Positions 1 to 10,600 of a DNA stretch of 64,000 nucleotides are shown piece by piece (the stretch's first letter is position 1; each line of letters begins with the position of its first letter). The notes under the pieces are model-generated. The model made no database searches. It was not told the origin of the DNA and saw only the letters and a program-made list of their open reading frames with translations. Origin of the DNA: Watersipora subatra (lineage: Eukaryota; Bryozoa; Gymnolaemata; Cheilostomatida; Watersiporidae); the NCBI RefSeq assembly GCF_963576615.1, contig NC_088711.1:16353869-16417868 (forward strand), given 5' to 3'. The position numbers were made by a program, and so were the translations under genes.

Positions 1-570
1 TTAAATCTAGATTTGCTAAAAGACAAGAGAACTAGAGCCAGTAGAAACATGCTTTTCAAAGTTCATCATGACTAGTTCCCAAGTCTTATAATTCTTATTC
101 TTAAATTACTAAGTTAATGAGATCGTTACCAATATACAATCAAAATCTGGTACAACAGCCTTTACATGTAACACTGATCATCACCTTTTCAGTTTCTTAC
201 CATGCACCACTATTGAACTTAAACTAAATTAACACCTTTTTTGAAATTCTGCATCCAGCTTTATCAGGCTTTTCATGTTCCTACTAGAACTAATGGACAG
301 ATTTATTGTAAAAAATGTTTCATCTATCTAGGGGTACAAAATAAATTTTAGCAAAGAAGAAAGGAAATTACACACCATCAAGGAAATCCTTCCCTTCCCC
401 ATCAAAAGGGGTCCAAATGATAGACGAAGAAAAAAAGAGTTGCTTACTCCTAAGAAAGTGACTTTTACCATGAGCAGACAACCACTATACCAAGCTCGAA
501 GGATCTCGCTCTTCTAGTGACAAACTCGCTTTCATTAGTTGTGCGGGCAGATCGCAGCAGAGCCACTTAC
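1..570. other. Left edge, no gene assigned
   Basis: AT-rich sequence with no open frame of note. From about 490 onward the base composition becomes richer in CpG (several tcg and cgg clusters), which fits a promoter or first-exon neighbourhood for the candidate leftward exon at 571-609. I see no repeat array, RNA gene or transposon end here. Confidence 0.4.
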
Positions 571-609
571 CGGCGAGTCGACTACTGACTCTGTAACTAT
601 GGAGTTCAT
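571..609 (-). CDS. Possible first coding exon of a gene running off the left edge
   Basis: On the minus strand an ATG (607-609) opens a 13-codon frame, MNSIVTESVVDSP, that ends exactly at a strong donor (CCG|GTAAGT, 565-570). It lies in a locally CpG-rich patch of about 490-680, unlike the AT-rich surroundings. If real, this is the first coding exon (phase 0) of a gene whose next exon lies left of the window. I found no convincing continuation in 1-560. Thirteen codons are too few to name a family, and a chance ATG plus donor is possible. Confidence 0.3.
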
Positions 610-3600
610 TCCCACAAGATGCCGTTTGCGAGTACCTCAAATTAAAACACGCAACACATGAACGAGTGAAAAACCTTGAAGCGTATTATAGCATTAAAAA
701 CGTATTACTTGATCATAACATAGAAATAACATTCGATTTATTATTTTTTTAAGCCAATGCGTAGTGTGCCACCGCAAATGCTTATAAACAAGCGCACGGT
801 TGCAAGGGCGCATAAAAATATTCAGTCTTGAAGAAACGATCTTTTTGTGTTCTTCTTTTGCAGCCACAAATTATAGTCGCTCAAAATGCATGCTTTGTAT
901 ACCAAAATGTGATCAACTACCTACGTGTTTAGATATAGCTTTCAAACACTTTAGTATGCGTGTAATTCTAGATACATGTATGATTTTGGAGATTCCATTT
1001 TGAAATGTTTGCCAATCAGCGATTGTATTCTATTTGTATTGTATTTTTTTTTTATAGAATTTCTATAGTTTTGAAACGAATACATATTACGCATCCTTAA
1101 TTTTTCATCCAACCCTTGTGGTACCGACAGCCCAAATCAATGCTTTTTTAAACTAAAAAGTTCCTGCTTATCTATTTTCAAAAAAGTAAATATTTTTCTA
1201 GAACCTCGCTAATGAGCTAGTGCAAATGATGCATTGAGAATGCAGTGCTGACTTTTTTTTGCATTTGGAAATGAGTTTCATTGATGAAAACAATCTGCTG
1301 CAATGGATTAGTATAACCATTCTTATTTGAGTTATTGGAATGATACTAATTGCAGCTTCCAGAACTACGTTATTTCTGATGTTGCTTGCTCAGAACTACT
1401 GCACAAGTTTTTGCCGAATTGGTATAAACGATTGGTATAGTTGTGCTATATTCTACTATATAAGACTGTCTTCCAAGAGTATGCAAACCAATGGCAAATT
1501 TTTCTTTTTGGTTCCCAAGCAGTAACTGCTACTCAATGGCTCAGCTTCACTGCTATTTGCATCAGTCAGTTGGTGTGGTTTTCTACTTTTGGAGGTGAGG
1601 GTAGACTAGAGTGCTTGCTATTTATGATGCAAGGTTGATATCAGAGTTAACATAGTCTTGCTATGAAAAATGCCTATAATTTCTGCTACTTCAGCTCACA
1701 TTCTATAATGGTAATACCTACTTATGATCTCTGTTTGGGTAGGATAAGGGAGTCATTCATTCTTGGAAAGCCATTAAACTCAAATGAGCCAAATGTAATC
1801 CACACAATTTCTATTCGAATTATAAACTGGCAATACACCCAATTCTACCGTTAGCATGAAATGATGAAGTTCTAGTAGTGTGAGTAGAGTTCACTACTTA
1901 CATTTTACAACACAGAGTTGCATTGCATGTAAGAGCACATGCTCCAAAAAGGTACACAAGTTTTATGTGATAATTACTAAGGAAACATGCTGTACGATGA
2001 ATATAAAGCAATGAAAAATCTAAGTACCCTTGTGTGTTGCTCTATTTATTGTTTCCTAGAAGAACACACCATTGAAAAAAGAGTGGCAAAAGGTTCTCCT
2101 AGTCTCTTTTCTGTTAAGCTAATCGCAATAAGAAAACTATTGATAGATCAATGGCAATGCAATGCTGAAATGCTTGGTGAATGCAATACTAAAATTCATG
2201 ACATATCGAGGGGAATGACTGACATCTATTTCATAATTTGTTGCTACAGTTTCCGTTTAACGGGAAGATTTCCTAGTGTACTCGAATATTCTAGTTACTC
2301 GTCTGAAGAAGAAAAAAAGTGTTTCTTAAATGCTGATATACTCGCAAAATGCCACTACTATTAAGAAATCTGAAGAAAAACTTTCTTTCATTGTTGATTT
2401 GTAATGCAGACTGCTCCAAAGCATGTGGTAGCGTGGTAATACATTTTGTTTGAGATTAGTAAGTAACTAAACGTAACATTGTGTAACTTTCATTTACCAT
2501 GTTTAGATCATGCTATTATATCAATTTGCCGTGAATGTCTAAAAATAGTATGGGATTGGGTGAAAATTACATGGGAAGAAGAGTAAATGTTCATGCTACC
2601 AAAGTGAAAAAGACACAATTTTTTTATAACAAAGCTCCTCTGTCTTGTCCTACTCTGCTGCTAACAGTTGAGCTGTTCGAGTAAACCCAAAAAGTTTTGA
2701 TCGAATGTAGTTATGAAAAAATTATTCAAAGTTCTCATCAGCGTGAATATGCTAGTATACGAGTCATGTGTCACTTTGGATCGACGTTTAGTATTCGATG
2801 CCTAATTGCTCTAATGTATTTAATAAAAAGTGTGTATTCTTTGGAACAGTTCATAATAAAACGCAATGTTATCCAAAACTCATAATCTGACTAACATGAA
2901 TTTGCATCCAGAGAGCACAACTTGACCATTATCTGAGAATTATGATCTGAGAACAAAACGATTTGATTTCTGTATCTCCCAGTCGACCGCAAAGATGATC
3001 TGTGTATAAGACACAACAACCACATGTCTGTGTGTCTAGAAACGAGTTGACAGAATTGATTGCTACTCTCTCTACAAAATAAAACAGGGAAAATTTTTTA
3101 AAACTATTTGAGATATTCCGATCTTACTGCCATAAGTAATGCCATTCTAATAATGAAATCAATTTCCATTTTGTTGATCTATCTATCACATGTTTATATT
3201 TTAATATGAAATAGTGTTGAACAAGCTGTCTTGAGTCAGCAGATGTCTTTTGGCACAATCACAACCATATCAACAGCCTCTACTAGACTCATAAAAATAC
3301 TACTGAGAAAGTGTTTGTTACCCAGATGCCAAACGCTATGCACTTTACAGTATTGATGTTAAGAGGCAGCTAATAGTAACAAGCGTAATGAAAGTTTTGG
3401 TATTTTACAATTCCGAGGTCTACCATAATTTTTGAGAATTGCTTACACTTGTTGGACAACCCATTGTAGCGTCCTACAAGTGTATAATTTGAGGCAACTT
3501 GTGGTACACCTTAGAAAATATGGCAAGCAAGGGTTGTATGATTTTCAGTGGCACGCACATGACTTTGGTAATTATTTACCTTATCGACAATGCCAAAAAC

Positions 3601-4277
3601 ATTGTATTGTAAAACAGCTATGTATAAAGTGCAAAGTAACACATTGAACTGTCAAGCTTTTACATTTGGATTTTTTTATACCTGATCCTATATTATTGTT
3701 TGCATAAAACATTTTTAGTAGCTAACGAACAAAATGAAGCTTTCTGTTTTTCTTAATGTATAAAAAATGCAACACTTGATAATCTCAGTGGCCATCAGTC
3801 GGGCTGTGAGTGTGTCGCCTTACGGCTGCATAACAATAATAGTACAAGTTTTATATCAGTATCTGTCATTAATTATATCAAATGTGGTCATCAGCATTTT
3901 TGTTGCTGTCATTTCTGGACCTGTTCATAACAGCCATGGCCAGTGTGCATCAACATTGCCATAGATGAAGCTGGATTTATCTGATAAGCAAAGATGATAT
4001 CTGATAAGCAAAGCTAACCAACTGCCGTTAGTGTAGAAACGATTGGCCACATAGAAGTATTGTCATGTTGTTTTAGGTGCTGCAAGGCAGTGAAATCCCA
4101 AGACTCAAGAGTATGATAAACTGACTGGTTCCGGAAGATATCTAGTGCTCAACAAGCTTAGCTCTTCAAACTTATCTCAAGAAAAACCCGACAGCAAATA
4201 CTGCTAGAATACTGCCTTGTACGTGCTACTCTCTGTGCCAATAAAGTACTTGTTTATTATCTCCGTTGAGATACACT
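610..4277. other. Gene-free stretch upstream of the MTLN-like gene
   Basis: Several short open frames occur, the longest 125 codons at 1987-2364 (+). None shows a recognisable motif, and none is bounded by good splice signals. A 20-base direct duplication (cTGATAAGCAAAG type) sits at about 3980-4015. Otherwise I see nothing supported. Confidence 0.4.
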
Positions 4278-4484
4278 ATGGCCTTGCGACTTACTAGCAG
4301 AACAGGAATGGCTATTATCTGTGGCACATTTGTAGCAGGCACTGTATTTGGATGGTATCTTAAAACATGGAGAGAACGTTGGCTTGCCAAAAAGCGTGAC
4401 TTTTTTGCCAGAGGGGCTTTAAAAGCGCATGAAAAGCTTGAAGGGAACACTGGTTCAGATCCAAAAATAGTGATTCATTCATAA
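4278..4484 (+). CDS. MTLN: Mitoregulin-like one-pass microprotein, 68 aa
   Basis: An ATG at 4278 in good context (actATGG) opens a complete 68-codon frame ending in TAA. The peptide has a short basic N-terminus, one hydrophobic span at about residues 11-26 (AIICGTFVAGTVFGW) and then a strongly basic amphipathic helix (WRERWLAKKRDFFARG). The pattern of a glycine-containing span ending in GW, followed by R-x-R-[YW]-L-x-x-[KR]-[KR] and a terminal A-x-x-K-L, is that of vertebrate mitoregulin (also MPM or MOXI; 56 aa). Mitoregulin is an inner mitochondrial membrane peptide that supports fatty-acid oxidation and respiratory supercomplexes. The C-terminus here is about 12 residues longer. The upstream in-frame TTG at 4266 is not needed. 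The gene lies 154 bp upstream of TM6SF on the same strand. Assignment is from memory of the family, and the peptide is short, so chance similarity is not excluded. A different one-pass mitochondrial microprotein is the main alternative. Confidence 0.62.
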   Translation: MALRLTSRTGMAIICGTFVAGTVFGWYLKTWRERWLAKKRDFFARGALKAHEKLEGNTGSDPKIVIHS

Positions 4485-4638
4485 TCAATGTTTTTTTATG
4501 ATTAATTTGCTCAATCTTGATTTTGTGACTATTTACTGCATCCTGTTTAAAGAAGATTTGTGTTTGGAACCAAAATGAACCTGAAGTTGGCTTCTTTAGT
4601 CAGCTAGTGATTACTTGATCTTTCAGTTGAATACAGTC
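4485..4638 (+). other. Short intergenic gap with splice acceptor before TM6SF
   Basis: Between the TAA of the MTLN-like frame and the TM6SF ATG there are only 154 bp. A pyrimidine-bearing acceptor, gatctttcag, ends at 4626, 12 bp before the ATG. It could receive a 5' UTR exon of TM6SF or a trans-spliced leader. I see no AATAAA in this gap, so independent polyadenylation of the upstream unit is not obvious. Confidence 0.4.
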
Positions 4639-7600
4639 ATGGCCGTGCTGCCATATTCCACCGTTTTATTAATCATCACCTTCTCCGCGATACCGATGTC
4701 AAGGTCCTTTCAGTGGTGGTCTCCTCCGAGCTGGGTCATTCTTGCTGGCTCCGTGCTTACCCTGCTATGTCTGCCGGTGGCTGTCAGATTCCTTGCTAGA
4801 GGCTCACCAGGCGAAGTAAACTTGGCAACATGTGAGTTCTGTCGACGCACATTCACCATTCCTCTATCATTCATCATCTCTTTATTATCATATTCATCAT
4901 CACAGTAATTGAAGTTCTGTGTCTGATATGTTAGTGCCGTGACGCAGCATATGACATACTTCAGGTTTGAGGTTTACATTTTTAGGTGTTCAGATAGTAT
5001 CATTTCTATTTACCATAGTTTATAAAAACACATCATAATCGAGCGCTTTATAAATTGTACATAATTCTAGAGTTCATATAAAAGGCGCAGCTATTAGTCT
5101 TCAGCACCAGACACGTGATCAACAGGGTGGGGTCCAATTCTCGCTAAAGGCCACCGGTGGTTACATGGTTGACGTCTAATCTTAAATTCCCTCTGCAACT
5201 GGTCGTCTCTAGTCATCAATGTACTTTTGCCACTGCACTCAAACATGCCCAACCAAGATCACTGAACTGTCGTGTAACAATGTTCTTAAAAACACACTCT
5301 AAGGAGTGTAAGGAAGTAAGGAAAGCACGCACCATACTCAATCTTTGAGGGGTTACCTACACGTATGTGCACATCATTTTATTTCAACCATAGACCTATT
5401 AACTATACACTATTAACTATATAGTATAGTTAATAGGTCTATGATTGAAACATTGAATTAGTTCATTTTACAAAAGAATTTCATGAAAATAAACAGCATG
5501 TTTCAACAATAACCTATTTAAAGCAGTCAAGTACTAATATTTACATTTACCATTTAGTTAATTTCAAGTTATTTGTTGAAAATTTTGTTTATTTACTGAT
5601 ATAAAGCTTAGCCAGTAGTTGATTGAGAGACTGCCTAATTGTTTGCAAAATATGTCAATTTCTTCTGAAGTTGAATGTAGGCAATCTATGCAACACTTAG
5701 CCACATTAGTGTGCCATGTACACCAAGAGCAAGTTGAGGGCATAGAGAGATCATCTCCTAATAGCCTAAATAATTTATTCAAAGTTTTTTTTATAGATGT
5801 ACTCGTAAACTCGGAGACATTCTGTGGTGAAATCTTTATTATAAATCATTATGATATGTTTTGACAAGGGGCAACTGTTAAAAGGTGATGACGGGAAACT
5901 AATTGACTCCTATATAATGGTAGAGGTAGTCTAAGCATCGACACTTACCTTAACAACCTACATATAGGTGGTCATCACTAGTAGTTCTGAAGTTTCACTA
6001 GCACTTGCATTTCTCACCTTCAATATTTGTCCAGATGTCTAGTAGAAGGTAAGGAGACAAGAACTGTTCCAATGGATCTGATATTTTTAGTTTGCTTCTA
6101 AAATATGCCAAATCTGGCCTGTTCCTATGTTTGCTTACCCAATATGCAATTTATCAAATTAGCTCCTAGAGTTGTAAGTTCACGGTGCTGGACTAATCAG
6201 ACCTTGTGTTTAATTATCAGTAATCTTATTAGTTCAAATGTTACCTCATGAGGTAAAGAAAATTCATTGTTGCATTTGTGTAAGCATTTTGATCACCTGT
6301 AAGAAATTAAACTTTTTGCTGTTTTTGGCAGCCTGGTGTTTGACACCTGGGGACGTTAACTAGTGGGAAACATTCCTTGATTTATAGAATTCATTCGTAA
6401 ATTATTAAAAGGTTAGTTCCAATTACTAGTGCCTAAATTGTTCCAAAAAATAAAACATGAACCAAAATCGTAGTTGTCTACTCATGACAGTTTCAAATGA
6501 TCTTCCATGGGCATGCAAAGCTTTATAAATTTTTTTGATACTATTGAAAAAATTGTGTTGTATTAACTGATGTACACTGTATAAAAGGCTGCAATTAAGA
6601 TATGGTATGGTATAGTGATAGTGTCATCAGCATATGATGCTCATAGTTTCACAGAGCTGCTTGATATATTTTGTAAAATAAAATCAATTTGTAAAATATA
6701 AATAAATTTCATCAATTTGTAGATTAATAAAACGATAGTTCAAATCAGTAGTGCTCATGTCCCAAAATAATTCAAATATGTGAACCGAATCTGTAGTTGT
6801 CTTCTCCTGGCACTTGCAAATAATCCTCCATGGGTATGCAACTCTTTAATATTTCTCTTTCATAATATTGAAACTAATATTCTGGATTAACCGATGTACG
6901 CTATATAAAGAGGCATTATTAAAATTTGCTTTTGCTCATTAGCCAAAAAGACCCTGGCTTTGTGTGATGTTCATAGTTTTACAGAGCTGCTTGAGATATT
7001 TTGTATTCTTTTAGTTTTTAGTATTTTTGTGTTTGCCTCGGCGATCGACGTAATTGTCTCACTCGAGAATGATGGAATATTGGCCAATTACATGTCATTC
7101 TACTTGAGCAAAGGAGAGCCTTACCTTGGCACCGCCTACAGCACTGCGATATGCTATTGGGATGGAATAGTGCACTTCTTGCTGTACTGGGCAATGCTTC
7201 ACTATTTCTCTAAAGGGTACGCAATTTACATATCTTCTACTTGTATTTTGTTTCATGAAGCAAATGCATGAGATGAAATCCAAGTAAGTTTTATGCCTTT
7301 AGCATTTCATGCTATAGCGTAGCAATCTGTTTGTGGTTGCTATGTAACCCGTATTCAGAGTCCAGCAGTTTCTCCATAGACATTTGGGAATTAAGCATCA
7401 TAGTTTCTTGCTTGTTCTGCTTGCTTTGAAATGCTTTTATATCTCGTCAGTTCTACATTTTAGTCATATAGTAAAATTATGGAAAGTGTTTTACTAGTAG
7501 TGGTTTCTAATGACTATTGCTTGCAGGAAAGCTTGTTTCCGCGCTGTTGGACTCTATTGGTTTGGATCATTCTTCATCAGCTGCGTTATACTGATGCTAG

Positions 7601-10600
7601 GAACACTCATTGGTGAGCTTTATTCACCTTTTCCTTTCCTTAACTATTTATGGTGTACTCCGGTTTTTCTGGTTATCCGCCTATTTCTATACCAACTTAT
7701 ATCTCAATCAGTTCGTTTGTCTGTCTATCCATTTCTCTCTGTTGTCTGTTTATATGTTTACATGTGCAGCAGTTTTCTATCTGTCTGTCAAGGTTGAGTA
7801 GAGCAATATTACTATTCACATCATTTTTGTTATTTGTTTGATAGATATTAACATTATTTACACTGATCAATGTTGTTTACAGTAAATTAGAACATGAGAC
7901 AAAAACAAAAAATAATAAAGCAAAATTATGCGTATTGAAAAAAAGCTCCCTTTGCTCAATCCTGTTCTATAATGTAAATTGGCAAGTTGTTGCCGTCTGG
8001 TATGAATTGAAGGTTTTTTTGAGGAAGTAGGAATATAATGTATGGTCAGGCAGATTGGGGATGTGATATGAGTATGTTAAACAGCAAATATCTAAGAACA
8101 CCTTTAGGTAGCTCCTCAGGATAAAGGGTATTTAGACGCAGATAGTAACTGTTCATATCAGGTAGAATAACCCTAAAACATAATTTTTGAAAGCATTCTA
8201 ATTTTTTAGATAGACTGAGTGATCTTTGTCCAAACAGTTGTTTTTGTGCTTGTCTCATGCATGCAAAATATTATATGTTTCCAGGGCCGTTCCCAGTCTA
8301 CCCTCCGATACTTCTCAACCTTCCATACGTGTTGCTGCCTGTCTTTTTTTTATGCTGGCTCCTCAGTACTACCAAACCTCTTACGGTATGCTTCACCTGT
8401 CCTTGACCTACCGCACTCTTTATTTACTTGAAATACTGCTCTCGTTTTTAAGATTACTCCAGAATATTTTTCTCTCTTTGCTTGTGGGAATCACAGATTA
8501 CACATGAAATGAAGCTGGTCAATACATTTAAGCTTAAAAAGACAATATCTGCTGGACAATATTTGCTAGAACGTTTTTGAGAGATTCAACGCTTTTCTTC
8601 TTTATCTTGGAAGGAGTCATTTACACAAGTTAGTCTTGGGATTGTCGCTGAGGCAATAGGTTAATTGGCCTCAGACAGCTTACAGAAAATTACATCCGCC
8701 AACTGTTGACTTCCATGTTTTACTTCTGAAATGTTTTGGTTCCCATTCTAAGCAATATCCATTACTTCAAAGATAAATTTCTATGATTACTTTAAAAGTA
8801 TGAATCTGAGCTTTGTTCACTGTTAAAATGTTTATTAGATGCCCATGCCACTAGAGTTGTAGACTGTGTGGTCTGTTTCAAGGACACTTGAAACAGACCA
8901 CACAGTAATTCACAGTCATTCATTTAGTATGCTATTGTACATGTTAAAGACCTACTTGCAGCCTCAGAGCAGCTCCTTCTCAACATGCGCCTGGGAGTCT
9001 ATAGTGCAGGGAATTTTCATTGTTTTCTTCATATGCTCCATAGGAGTTGCCCTCCTCAAAGGCCTGGTGAGTACTAGTTGATACATTCACTGCAGTCTGC
9101 TACAGTTAAACCTTGCATATCAACGTCTGCTACAGTTGAGCCTTGCATATCAAACATCTGCTACAGTTAAACCTTGCATATCAATTTGTGCTACAGTCAA
9201 ACCTTGCATATCAAACATCTGCTACAGTCAAACCTTGCATATCAATTTGTGCTGCAGTCAAACCTTGCATATCAAACATCTGCTACAGTTAAACCTTGAG
9301 TATCAATTTGTGCTACAGTCAAACCTCGCATATCAACATCTAAAGCAGTTGAACCTTGCGTATCAAACATCTGCTACAGTTAAACCTTGCATATCAAACA
9401 TCTGCTACAGATAAACCTTGCATATCATTTTGTGCTACAGTCAAACCTCGCATATCAAACATCTGCTACAGTTAAACCTTGCATATCAAACATCTGCTAC
9501 AGATAAACCTTGCATATCATTTTGTGCTACAGTCAAACCTCGCATATCAAACATCTGCTACAGTTAAACCTTGCATATCAATTTGTGCTACAGTTAAACC
9601 TTGCATATCAAACATCTGCTACAGTTAAACCTTGCATATCAATTTGTGCTACAGTTAAACCTTGCATATCAAACATCTGCTACAGTCAAACCTTGCATAT
9701 CAATTTGTGCTGCAGTCAAACCTTGCATATCAAACATCTGCTACAGTTAAACCTTGAGTATCAATTTGTGCTACAGTCAAACCTCGCATATCAACATCTA
9801 AAGCAGTTGAACCTTGCGTATCAAACATCTGCTACAGTTAAACCTTGCATATCAAACATCTGCTACAGATAAACCTTGCATATCATTTTGTGCTACAGTC
9901 AAACCTCGCATATCAAACATCTGCTACAGTTAAACCTTGCATATCAAACATCTGCTACAGATAAACCTTGCATATCATTTTGTGCTACAGTCAAACCTCG
10001 CATATCAAACATCTGCTACAGTTAAACCTTGCACATTAAACATCTGCTACAGTTAAACCTTGCATATCAAACATCTGCTACAGTCAAACCTGGCATATCT
10101 AGTTTGACTATTATGACACCATTTAAGCTTTTGTTCCATTTTTACCTTAGATGTTGTTTTACCGCGTTTAGATTGCATTAGGAGCTGACAGAGAAATCTT
10201 TCGATACTATGAAAACCAAATTGAACAACCTATCAATCATGCACATGGATATGGGCGGATCACCGTAAGTGAGATTACCTATCTAACCTGTTGCAGTAAA
10301 GCATCACGTGAACTTAGCTGTGTTCATGTATTAATAGCATGAGTATCTCTTTGTTGTGTGCCCAAGTACACAGGCCTCCACAACCTCATTTAGACATTTT
10401 GATTGACTTGCATATTAAATCTGACCCTTGAATATTTTGCAACAAATATCTTCTTAACTTTACAACAAATGATATTCCTGGTCAAAACAATATTGTACTT
10501 CAATATCATTGGTAAAAGCAATATTTCCATTAATATCATTGGTCAAACCAACGCGGTCCTTCAATGGCATTGGTCAATGCAATTTAATCTTGTAAGCTTT

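Noticed and set aside
1987-2364. 125-codon plus-strand ORF
   Set aside because: No motif, no splice signals, no compositional support; a chance frame in AT-rich DNA.
9136-9872. Plus-strand ORFs of 92 and 120 codons in TM6SF intron 5
   Set aside because: They translate the 30/31-bp minisatellite; stops appear whenever the unit register shifts.
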